The position numbers and the translations under genes are program-made. DNA of 64,000 bases. Source: Stappia sp. BW2 (GTDB lineage: Bacteria; Pseudomonadota; Alphaproteobacteria; Rhizobiales; Stappiaceae). Shown in pieces: positions 34,019 to 41,735 of the stretch (positions are counted from its first letter, which is position 1; every line of letters starts with the position of its first letter). The DNA lies in NCBI RefSeq assembly GCF_008107695.1, contig NZ_VIRG01000070.1:620001-684000 (forward strand), read 5' to 3'. The notes beneath the pieces were generated by a model. The model worked only from the letters and a program-made list of their open reading frames with translations, was not told the origin of the DNA and made no database searches.

Positions 34019-37000
34019 ATGAAAACCATTTCCGCTCATTGCATTCTGCCGCGGCTGTCGGCCCGGCTCCGCCTCTCCACCGCCCTTTGCGCCGCCACCC
34101 TGCTTGTCGCGCTGCCTCACATGGCCAGAGCCGCTACCTATACCGTCACGGAAGCAACCGACGACGGCAGCGGCACTGTCGCCGGGTCTTTGAGCTGGGC
34201 CATTGCCAGCGCAGGCGACAGCGGGGACGTGATCGAGATCGATCCTGCGGTCTCGACCATTACCGTGTCCGGAACATTGCCGGCCTTTGCACAGGACGTC
34301 ACGGTTCGGGCGAGCGCTCCGGTCGAGATCTCCGGCTCGCCACTCGCGGCGAGTGGCACATCGCTTGTCCTGTCTGGCGTGTCCTCCACGAACGCGCTTG
34401 CTTCCGCCTTGTTGGGCACGCTGGCCGGCGAGGCAGGGGCGAGCGGTGTCAACGGCCCGGCTAGCGTCAGCGGTACGGCAGGAGAGGCGGGCGCCAGCGC
34501 GCTCTCTGGAAGCGGGTTTTCCCTCACCCTGTCCGGCTCGGTAACCGGCGGTAATGGCGGTGCGGGCGGCAGCGGCGGCGACGTCGACCCTTTCGCTCCT
34601 CTCCTCGAATCGCCGGGCAACGGTGGCGACGGCGGCAACGGTGCGGCGGCGTTTTCAGGCAGCGATTTCAAACTCGAAAACCAAGGCGCGATAACGGGTG
34701 GAAGCGGCGGCAACGGCAGGGGTGGCGGCTTCGCAATTTATGAAGATGGCGGCAGAGGTGGCAACGGCGGCGCGGGTGGCGCGGGGATTGCGGGCACGGG
34801 TCTCGTCATTGAAAACAGCGGAATGATCGCCGGCGGTGCGGGCGGCCACGGGGGCGGAGGCGGTCGCTCCTTTAATCACAGTACCGGGCGTGCCGGAAGC
34901 GTAGGTGTTGGCGCAGCCGGCATCACGGGATCAGGCCTGACCATCGTCAACAAAGCGACGATTTCCGGAGGGCTCTCCGGCGGCGGCGTTCGCGCCAATG
35001 CCATCGAATTCACCTCAGGCACTAATATTCTGGAGCTGAGAGCGGGTTCGACGATCATCGGCAATGTCATCGCGGGCGGCACCAGCGACACGCTTGTTCT
35101 GGGAGGCGATACCAGCCCGGCCGCAAGTTTCGATGCCGGAGAAATCGGCACCAAATACACCGGCTTCGAAGTCCTGTCGAAGACAGGCAACTCCACATGG
35201 ACCCTGACCGGTACGAGCACCCATACCGTCAACACGACGGTCGAGGCCGGCACCTTGCAGGCTGGCTCGGCTGGCGCATTCGCCGCAAACACGGTCTACA
35301 CGGTCAATGGCGGCACACTCGACCTCAACGGGTACGATCTTGCGATGTCGGCGCTTTCCGGTACCGGTGGAACCGTTTCGTTGGGCAGTGCGGGGCTCAC
35401 GGTGAAACAGTCGGGCACCACAACATATGGCGGGGCAATCAGCGGCACCGGTTCGCTGACCAAATCCGGTGCGGGTACGTTGACCCTGACCGGGGCGAAC
35501 ACCCACACCGGGGGTACCACGGTTTCCGGCGGCAGGCTGGTGGTCAACGGGCGCATCGGCGCGACGACCCTGAACGGCGGCACCGTGGGCGGGTCTGGCA
35601 CACTTGGTAATGTGACCGCCAATTCCGGCAGCACGATCGCGCCGGGCAATTCCATCGGCACTCTCAATGTCGCCGGCAACGTTTCCTTTGCCGCTGGCTC
35701 GACCTATGACGTGGAAGTCGATAGCGCCGGGAACTCCGACAAGATCGCCGCCACCGGGACCGTGACCATCGACAGTGGCGCCGCAGTCAAAATTCTGGCG
35801 GAAAACGGTACAGACGATGGCTCCAGCTATGCTCCGTCCACCACATACACAATCATAACTGCAGGCACGGCTGTTACCGGCACGTTTGGCACGGTCAACG
35901 AGAACTTTGCTTTCCTCGATGCCGAGCTGTCCTATGGCGCCACCTCGGTGACCCTGGATCTGATCCGCAACGACATAAGCTTTGCCGATGTGGCGCGCAC
36001 CACCAACCAGCGGGCGGTGGCAGGCTCCCTCAGTGGGCTTGCCTCCACCAGCGATTTCTACCGGGTTGTCGCGGGCCTGAACGAGACCCAGGCACGGCGC
36101 GCCTATGACAGCCTGTCAGGCGAGATCCATGCCTCGCTGCCGTCCATGTTCCTAAACGACAGTGCCCGGCTGCGCGACACGGTGACCAGCCGCATCCATG
36201 ATGCCTTTGCCGGCTTTTCGGAGGTGCCCGAGATCGCCTTCAACGGTCCGGTCGGCCCGCGGGGCCCAGGCCGGGTCACCGGTTCAGGCTTCAACCTCAA
36301 CACTTGGGGCAGCGCCTACGGGGCCTATGGCAAGCTCGACGGTGATGGCAATGCAGCCACGCTCTCGCGCAGCACCGGCGGCGCCCTCATCGGGCTTGAG
36401 GCAACCGCCTGGCCCCAGGCCCGCTTCGGGGTGCTGGCCGGTGTCGGCCAGAGCCAGGCCAGCGTTTCCGCGCGATCTTCCTCAGCGGATGCGAACAGCT
36501 ACACCCTTGGCGCCTATGGCGGGGTGCGGCTTTCCGACCTCGGTCTCACCTTCGGCGCCGCCTACAGCTGGCACGATGTGTCAAGCGAGCGGGCCGTTGC
36601 CGTAGGCAGCCTGAAGGACACGCTCACCGCCGACTACTGGTCCCGGACCGCGCAAGTCTTCGGCGAAGCCTCCTATGCCCTGGAAACACCCTGGCTGCAG
36701 GTCTCTCCCTTCGCCGGACTGGCGCTCCTGCATCAGCAGACCGACGCTTTCCAGGAGCAGGGTTCCGCCACCCTGGCGCTCACCGGGGACGGCTCCAGCC
36801 AGCTTCTCGGCTCAAGCACGCTCGGCCTTCGCATGTCGAAAACGCTTGCGACCACCGACGGTGTCTCGGTGGCTCTCACCGGGGCCCTGGGCTGGCGCCA
36901 CGCCATAGGTGATCTGACGCCCGATCAGCGCATGGCCCTGTCCGGACTTGATCCCTTCACGGTTCAGGGCGTGCCCCTCGACCGGGACACAGCCCTTGTC

Positions 37001-37120
37001 GAGGCAGGGCTTGCCCTCAGCATCACCGACCGCACCACCCTCGGCCTTTCCTACCAGGGAGCTTTCGGGGAAAACGCAAGCGACCAGGGAGCAAACGCAA
37101 GGGTCAATATCAGGTTCTGA
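34019..37120 (+). CDS. Type V autotransporter (Gly-rich passenger, beta-barrel)
   Basis: 1033 residues from ATG 34019. A long N-terminal signal ends near MARAATYTV. The passenger (about 35-740) begins as beta-helix (GSLSWAIASAGDSGDVIEID), has a very glycine-rich part (about residues 180-300, e.g. GGNGGAGGSGGD), and then passenger-associated repeats with GAGTLTLTGANTHTGGTTVS. The C-terminal 280 residues are the autotransporter barrel (WGSAYGAYGKLDGDG onwards), ending in ARVNIRF with the usual terminal Phe. It should be displayed on or released from the cell surface, probably for adhesion. The upstream LuxR gene may control it. Confidence 0.92.
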   Translation: MKTISAHCILPRLSARLRLSTALCAATLLVALPHMARAATYTVTEATDDGSGTVAGSLSWAIASAGDSGDVIEIDPAVSTITVSGTLPAFAQDVTVRASAPVEISGSPLAASGTSLVLSGVSSTNALASALLGTLAGEAGASGVNGPASVSGTAGEAGASALSGSGFSLTLSGSVTGGNGGAGGSGGDVDPFAPLLESPGNGGDGGNGAAAFSGSDFKLENQGAITGGSGGNGRGGGFAIYEDGGRGGNGGAGGAGIAGTGLVIENSGMIAGGAGGHGGGGGRSFNHSTGRAGSVGVGAAGITGSGLTIVNKATISGGLSGGGVRANAIEFTSGTNILELRAGSTIIGNVIAGGTSDTLVLGGDTSPAASFDAGEIGTKYTGFEVLSKTGNSTWTLTGTSTHTVNTTVEAGTLQAGSAGAFAANTVYTVNGGTLDLNGYDLAMSALSGTGGTVSLGSAGLTVKQSGTTTYGGAISGTGSLTKSGAGTLTLTGANTHTGGTTVSGGRLVVNGRIGATTLNGGTVGGSGTLGNVTANSGSTIAPGNSIGTLNVAGNVSFAAGSTYDVEVDSAGNSDKIAATGTVTIDSGAAVKILAENGTDDGSSYAPSTTYTIITAGTAVTGTFGTVNENFAFLDAELSYGATSVTLDLIRNDISFADVARTTNQRAVAGSLSGLASTSDFYRVVAGLNETQARRAYDSLSGEIHASLPSMFLNDSARLRDTVTSRIHDAFAGFSEVPEIAFNGPVGPRGPGRVTGSGFNLNTWGSAYGAYGKLDGDGNAATLSRSTGGALIGLEATAWPQARFGVLAGVGQSQASVSARSSSADANSYTLGAYGGVRLSDLGLTFGAAYSWHDVSSERAVAVGSLKDTLTADYWSRTAQVFGEASYALETPWLQVSPFAGLALLHQQTDAFQEQGSATLALTGDGSSQLLGSSTLGLRMSKTLATTDGVSVALTGALGWRHAIGDLTPDQRMALSGLDPFTVQGVPLDRDTALVEAGLALSITDRTTLGLSYQGAFGENASDQGANARVNIRF

Positions 37121-37456
37121 TGGGCTTCTTCGCCGCCTGTTGCGTCGCCATCGCCGTGTGGGTCGCGGCGGGGACTGCAATGTCTTTGGTCGCGTGTGTC
37201 GGGATCTCATGGAAGCATGCACGCGCGCTCCTCGATCCGCGGCCGGAATGGCGGAAGCACATAGTGACACTGTCCATGGAGTACGGTGACACGGCAGCAA
37301 CCATCGCGGCTGACCTGACCATCCGCGAAGCCGAGACACGCCTCGCTTTGCCGGTCCGCGCCGAGACGGACAAGCTTTTCACCGTTTCAGTCAATCAGTC
37401 AATCCGGTCTGACACAGGTCGACACTCACCCGGGCAACGGGTCTTGACGCAGGCGT

Positions 37457-37588
37457 CATCCGACCGTCGTGGACAAGGTGGTTTCGTTTGCACAGGCGGC
37501 AGACGCCTTGGCCCATGTCGAGACCGGACGTGCCAAAGGCAAGGTCGTGGTCACCTTCAACAGGCAGGAGCACGACCAAGCGTCATGA
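37457..37588 (+). pseudogene. 3' remnant of a quinone-oxidoreductase-type (MDR) gene
   Basis: In the frame ending at TGA 37586-37588 the text is HPTVVDKVVSFAQAADALAH, then VETGRAKGKVVVTF. This matches the C-terminal end of zinc-less quinone oxidoreductases ('PVIDRVFPFxxAxxAxxxxExGRAxGKVV'). Nothing of the rest of the enzyme is found; 37121-37456 between it and the autotransporter has no gene I can support. Confidence 0.5.
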
Positions 37589-37593
37589 CACCT

Positions 37594-37974
37594 TCAGGCC
37601 CGACGGGCCTTTCGATTTGCGTAGCGGCGATCGCGTTCAGCTTTCCGATCTGCCTCGTCCTGCAGGACGCGCTCGATACGGGTCTTGTCAGCCAGCTCGC
37701 GCGCCTCGATTTCAGCTTTGGCTGCGGCAGCAGCGGCGGCCTCTCTAGCTGCTGCTTCCGTGGCAGCGCGATTTTGTTCTTCAAGTTTCGCCTGGTCGCG
37801 CTCGGCGCGGCGCTGTTCACGAGCTTCGGCGATCAAACGCCGCTCGGCCTGTTTGGCCTCGCGGGTCGGTTCGGCAGCTTCCTTGGCGGCGCGGAAGGCC
37901 TCAACAAGGGCTGCCTTGGCGTCTTTCGCAGCGCTGCGACGGTCGGTGTGTTCGCTGTTTGTAATTCTTTTCAA
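37594..37974 (-). CDS. DUF6481 family protein
   Basis: 126 residues, almost all helical and rich in Ala, Glu, Arg and Lys (e.g. EAKQAERRLIAEAREQRRAE, DQAKLEEQNRAATEAAAREA), the make-up of DUF6481 proteins of rhizobia and relatives. A long single coiled coil is likely. No function is known. It is the last of three co-directional genes after cspA, with 36 bases to the gene before it. A larger plus-strand frame across the region is an antisense shadow. Confidence 0.75.
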   Translation of the reverse strand: MKRITNSEHTDRRSAAKDAKAALVEAFRAAKEAAEPTREAKQAERRLIAEAREQRRAERDQAKLEEQNRAATEAAAREAAAAAAAKAEIEARELADKTRIERVLQDEADRKAERDRRYANRKARRA

Positions 37975-38010
37975 ATCTCAATTCCATTTGACGGGATACA
38001 TAGAGCGGCT

Positions 38011-38235
38011 TCAGGACTTTCTTGCCCGTTTCGAAGCCGGCTTGGCTGCAGAGGTCACACTGTCTTGCAATTCCTTGGCAAGACGAGCCTCTCGCAGTCT
38101 CTGGGTCTTTTCGTTGCGGGTAACCACGATCGAGTTCAGGTCTTCAATCGCACGTTGGCGTTCGAAGAGTTGCGACTGGGCTTTGCCAAACGCGGTTTCG
38201 GCCTGCTGGCGAAGTTTGCTGTATTTCTCGGTCAT
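38011..38235 (-). CDS. Small helical protein of the cspA cluster
   Basis: 74 residues, charged and helical (KLRQQAETAFGKAQSQLFER, ...TRNEKTQRLREARLAKELQD) with a basic tail (KPASKRARKS) suited to nucleic-acid contact. I do not recognise a named family, but such a small frame between cspA and a DUF6481 gene is a recurring layout in alphaproteobacteria. GGAAAG precedes its ATG. Confidence 0.6.
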   Translation of the reverse strand: MTEKYSKLRQQAETAFGKAQSQLFERQRAIEDLNSIVVTRNEKTQRLREARLAKELQDSVTSAAKPASKRARKS

Positions 38236-38275
38236 GGCTTTCCTCGTAGAGGCCGCTCACCAGAGAGCGGTTACG

Positions 38276-38301
38276 AAAAAGGCCAGGCAACTTGCCTGAC
38301 C
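38276..38301 (-). terminator. Rho-independent terminator of cspA
   Basis: Read on the minus strand: GGTCAGGC, loop, GCCTGGCC, TTTTT. It sits between the cspA stop and the next co-directional gene, so the cspA mRNA is probably short and separate. Confidence 0.75.
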
Positions 38302-38369
38302 TTGCTTGGTCTCATGCTTTCGACAGTGCCAGTACATCCGTGGTCAAGGGAAAGCAGATTCCGGATCTA

Positions 38370-38579
38370 TCAGGCGGCCTGCAGATTGCAGGCGGACATC
38401 TTGCCCGACTTGTTGTCGCGCTCCATGTCGTAGCCGATCTTCTGGCCTTCAACGATTTCGTGCATTCCAGCGCGTTCGACAGCGGTGATATGGACGAATG
38501 CGTCCGGGCCGCCGTTGTCAGGCTGAATAAAGCCGAAGCCTTTGGAGGAATTGAACCATTTTACTGTGCCAGTGGTCAT
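38370..38579 (-). CDS. cspA: CspA-family cold-shock protein
   Basis: 69 residues from ATG 38579 (MTTGTVKWFNSSKGFGFIQP); the frame runs 51 bases further up without support. Both RNA-binding motifs are intact: KGFGFI and DAFVHI. An OB-fold RNA/ssDNA chaperone that melts mRNA structure in the cold. A terminator follows, and about 200 AT-richer bases upstream look like the long structured leader typical of cold-shock genes. Confidence 0.93.
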   Translation of the reverse strand: MTTGTVKWFNSSKGFGFIQPDNGGPDAFVHITAVERAGMHEIVEGQKIGYDMERDNKSGKMSACNLQAA

Positions 38580-38780
38580 GATGAACCCTTTCATAGCATA
38601 GAGAGAGGAACCGGTAAGCCAGAGGCTCACAGGTGGTTATAACGATGCTTTAAAGGGAGGGTTCGTTAGGAACGCGGTGCCAATCGCGTTGTAACCAAAG
38701 CTCGGCAAGAAAATATCGATGTAGTGTGTTTATGGACTTTCAACGCGAATGTCAACTTCTGGTTTTGGTCTTGTAATCCA
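38580..38780 (-). promoter_or_regulatory. Probable long 5' leader and promoter region of cspA
   Basis: About 200 bases of non-coding DNA upstream of cspA, richer in A and T than its neighbours (e.g. TTATAACGATGCTTTAAAGGG, read on the plus strand). Cold-shock genes usually have such leaders with thermosensing structure; I infer this from position and composition only. Confidence 0.35.
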
Positions 38781-38954
38781 GCCGTTCTCGCGAAAACTCA
38801 AGAACGGCGGCTGTCCTCGTCAGAGCTGTCTGCCACCAAGGCATCCCTATGTCGGTTGTTCGGGAGACACTGGTCCAGTCTGCAAGGCGGCTATTCGGGG
38901 TGAGGGATAGGGAGGTTCATAAAGGTCGGAGAGCGGTCCTAACGGGTTATTCAC

Positions 38955-39025
38955 GCGCTGAAGGGCTGCTGCGGTGCGGGGCCGCCGAGGCCGTCAGTCA
39001 TCGCATTTGCGAAGGTCCTTGCTGT
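38955..39025. repeat. Degenerate intergenic repeat copy (family R)
   Basis: GGGCTGCTGCGGTGCGGGGC, CGCCGAGGCCGTCAGTCATC and 'GCATTTGCGAAGG' repeat module 2 (compare 27300 and 30908). Confidence 0.6.
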
Positions 39026-39107
39026 AGGGTAGGGGCAATGTGGGCAAACCGGACCTGAATTGATTAGTCGATTGGAAACGTATCTAGCTCTCAGCTAATT
39101 TGAAAAA

Positions 39108-39575
39108 ATGGACATTCCAAAACTTCAACCCGACCTGATATTTCCCAGACTGAAGAACACGCCCGCTGATATTGATTTTTCCTTCGAAGCCAAACGCGCG
39201 GCGATGGGGCCGCACATAATGCGGAAGTGGGCGTGGGACGAGGAGTTCCAGCGCAACGTTCATTTCCGCCGCTACCAGGAGAAACCATTCTTTGAGATCA
39301 CCAGTGCGGAAAATCGACTAGGCACCGTTTCTTTTCAGGTCTTTCCTGATCATGTCCGGTTTGGTGAATTTTACTTGTTTCCTGACTTTCAGGGACAAGG
39401 GACAGGATCGAGGGTGTTGCAACACTGTCTACAGCTGGCTGATAGCCTCACCCTTCCAGTGAGGCTGGAGTATTTGCACTGGAACCCAGTGGGGTCACTC
39501 TACCGTAGATCTGGTTTCATAGAGATCGGGCAATCGGATATTCACTGCTTCATGGAACGGCCCATTCCAGAATGA
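39108..39575 (+). CDS. GNAT-family N-acetyltransferase
   Basis: 155 residues. Motif A of the acetyl-CoA site is FYLFPDFQGQGTGSRVLQHC, and motif B the WNPVGSLYRRSGF helix. The acceptor is unknown; it resembles streptothricin/ribosomal-alanine type members only in general. No ribosome site of note. It begins a region with several solitary genes. Confidence 0.85.
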   Translation: MDIPKLQPDLIFPRLKNTPADIDFSFEAKRAAMGPHIMRKWAWDEEFQRNVHFRRYQEKPFFEITSAENRLGTVSFQVFPDHVRFGEFYLFPDFQGQGTGSRVLQHCLQLADSLTLPVRLEYLHWNPVGSLYRRSGFIEIGQSDIHCFMERPIPE

Positions 39576-40016
39576 GATCCTTGCGGTGGTTCAGCACGCC
39601 GATGCCGATCCTGTCCGGTACCTGATGGTTCGTCCCCACTCAAAAGCACGGGCGCCTTCAAAGACGAAAAACAAACGAGTTTTCAACGTAATACGCCCTA
39701 ACCGGGCATTTGCTCGCCTCGCACCGAACCGACGATTTCAGGACCAGGCCAAGAGCCGGTGAACGACCGACCGGAGGCCATTGCATTCGTCCTGTTCATC
39801 CGCGGCGATGGTCGCCTTCGAGCCCCGAATTCCCGAATGCAGCAGCTTGAAAAAGGTCTTCAATGTGCGCCAATCCTTCCGGGACTCTGCTCGACATTGC
39901 AGGACGATAGGCTTTGGCCGTTGATTTTCGCGACTTAACTTCTTGAACGGTCGTCAAAGGCACGTTTCCGTCCGTCACGCGGAAGGCCCCTTTAGCAGGA
40001 TGCAAAATGGGCCGTT
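39576..40016. other. Gap with a partial repeat copy, no gene seen
   Basis: The first 60 bases hold a short degenerate family R piece (CGATGCCGATCCTGTCCGGT near 39600). The rest shows no frame with codon structure, no RNA and no clear hairpin. Confidence 0.4.
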
Positions 40017-40523
40017 TCACTCTGCTTTCAGCTGCTGCTTCAAGCTGTCTAGCTGCAGTGTCCGGCCCTCGCTCTGCTGGATCAGGTTTTCCGTGCTTTT
40101 CTGATAGGTCGACCAGTCGGGTACGACGAATTCGGGAGGAGCGGATGCTGGATTGCCCTCGGGTGCATCGGACACGTCCCCGCTGAGTTTGGCAACCTGT
40201 TCCGCAAGCTTCTGGTTCTGCTTTGTCAGAGCCAGAACGGTGCTTGCCAGATCGGCCTGCTCCTTGTTCAAGGTCTCCACCTGGGTCGTCAACGCCGCGG
40301 CCTGGATTTTTGTCGTGAATTTGACCGTCCCGTTGCTGAACTCGAAATTGGCAATTTGCGGTATGGCGATCATGGCGCCGCCAAAGGCAAAAACCAGCGC
40401 CTGGCCAGTCGTGATTTCCCGCTTCAAATAGACTGTGATCGCGCCGGTCACCATCAGGGCCAGACCAGCCACCAAAATCCACTGGATCTCCAAGTTGGCC
40501 TCCTCACGTAATTTGAACCTCAA
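40017..40523 (-). CDS. Membrane-anchored coiled-coil protein of unknown function
   Basis: 168 residues. Two hydrophobic segments (IQWILVAGLALMVTGAITVY at about 13-32 and ALVFAFGGAMIAIPQIANFE at about 41-60) are followed by a coiled coil (ALTTQVETLNKEQADLASTV, LALTKQNQKLAEQVAKL) and a charged tail (LQLDSLKQQLKAE). I do not recognise a family. The topology suggests an inner-membrane hairpin with a coiled arm. GAGG precedes the likely internal start; the first ATG is given. Confidence 0.6.
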   Translation of the reverse strand: MRFKLREEANLEIQWILVAGLALMVTGAITVYLKREITTGQALVFAFGGAMIAIPQIANFEFSNGTVKFTTKIQAAALTTQVETLNKEQADLASTVLALTKQNQKLAEQVAKLSGDVSDAPEGNPASAPPEFVVPDWSTYQKSTENLIQQSEGRTLQLDSLKQQLKAE

Positions 40524-40714
40524 AGTACTATAGGTTGAACCTTACAAAAAGTATCTGGGAAATTACACTCGCTGGGGGTTTCCTTACGGCAGCTCAGCGT
40601 CCGATGGAGGCGTTTAGCTGTCGTCCGTATCAACTGCAAAGAAGGTAGACTTCGAACCCACCAAAGACATTTATCGCAGCGCTCTGAACTCAACAATTGG
40701 GCGGTGAGTTGACA

Positions 40715-40815
40715 TTCGTCGGCTACACAGGTGTGGGCGAATTCGGCCCGGAGCGGACTTTCGCGCGCTGAAGTGCGGTCCGCCGAAGCCGTCATTCAAT
40801 GCATCTGCGAAAAGG
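40715..40815. repeat. Degenerate intergenic repeat copy (family R)
   Basis: 'CGGCCCGGAGCGGACTTTCG' and GTGCGGTCCGCCGAAGCCGT then 'CATTCAATGCATCTGCGAAAAG' (40765-40810): the end of module 1 fused to module 2. The rest of 40524-40891 has no gene. Confidence 0.6.
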
Positions 40816-40891
40816 GAGGAGCCGAGAGATGCGGGCACTGAGGATAAAGTTGCGGTCAAGCTAAGTCGATCAGCTCGAATTGTTAGTTTGG

Positions 40892-41431
40892 TTAAACTCG
40901 TAAGTTTTCCAGATGGTGGTCGAGCGAAATGAAATTGGATGCTGCTTCCTTTAACTCACCAGCGGCATGACCCCAGAACACTACGTCAACAGTGAAACCG
41001 TCTCCCTGCATCTGAAGAATTGCCGGAACATAATCGCTGTCGCCGGAAACTATCGTGAAGGTGTCGTCTTTTTTAGCGTTTTTGTAGGCATCACGCGTCA
41101 TCGCAGCGACAATGCCAGTATCAATTTTCTTCTCTTTATTGGCGACGTTCCGATCTTCAACAACTACCTCAAATCCAGCTTTTTCTGCGATTTTCCAGAT
41201 GGCGTCATTGGCAGGTGGACGGGAGCCGAAGAGCATTGCTCGTGCTGTATTTGCTTTGTCATGTCCAGCCACAAACTCATAGAGCTTTCCAAAACTTAAC
41301 CGGTATCCTTGGTCAAGAATGTTATTGTTCATCGCATCGTAAATATCCGGAGCTAATCCGCGAGAAACGGCGCTTAAACGTTTGCCCTCGATGAATACGT
41401 TGGAATTGTCGACGTAAATCCAGTCAGCCAA
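40892..41431 (-). CDS. NYN-domain (LabA/DUF88) putative ribonuclease
   Basis: 179 residues, one PIN-like NYN domain. The acidic metal-binding residues are visible: IYVDNSNVFIEG at the N-terminus, 'KKIDTGIVAAMTRDAY' in the middle and IVSGDSDYVPAILQM. NYN proteins are predicted Mg-dependent RNases, some tied to defence or RNA quality control. The frame is AT-richer than the core genes. It lies 304 bases downstream of, and co-directional with, the CHAT gene; a repeat copy separates them, so joint function is only a possibility. Confidence 0.85.
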   Translation of the reverse strand: MADWIYVDNSNVFIEGKRLSAVSRGLAPDIYDAMNNNILDQGYRLSFGKLYEFVAGHDKANTARAMLFGSRPPANDAIWKIAEKAGFEVVVEDRNVANKEKKIDTGIVAAMTRDAYKNAKKDDTFTIVSGDSDYVPAILQMQGDGFTVDVVFWGHAAGELKEAASNFISLDHHLENLRV

Positions 41432-41504
41432 TTTCGCCCCCTAACCTGTTCCAATGTCAACGAACTCGGTTCAGGCTATGTCCCAATAAACGCAATGTCT
41501 ATAT

Positions 41505-41720
41505 AGGGTTCGAAACGGACTTGCCGTGGTACGGCATCCCGATCCTGACCTTGGCTGGTGCCTGGTCGACACAAACGGCCCGGAGTTGTCGTATACACTT
41601 GGTGCAACGAAGAGCCTCTTCGTGACCGTTAGTGTTGCTGCCGAAGGCACAGCTACGCAATTGCGGAGCTGTCGTCCTGCTCTTGGAAGACTGGACTGAA
41701 CAGCAGTCGATTCCAAGGCG
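41505..41720. repeat. Degenerate intergenic repeat copy (family R), long form
   Basis: CGGACTTGCCGTGGTACGGC, ATCCCGATCCTGACCTTGGC and TGGTGCCTGGTCGACACAAA with 'CGGCCCGGAG' (41516-41586): the best-preserved module 1, followed by about 130 bases related to those after the 32.6 kb copy. Confidence 0.7.
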
Positions 41721-41735
41721 ATCCTTCGAGCGTAT

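Noticed and set aside
37120..38433. A 437-codon plus-strand frame after the autotransporter
   Set aside because: It runs antisense over the DUF6481 and small helical genes and shows no family features; only the short MDR tail, in another frame, is gene-like.
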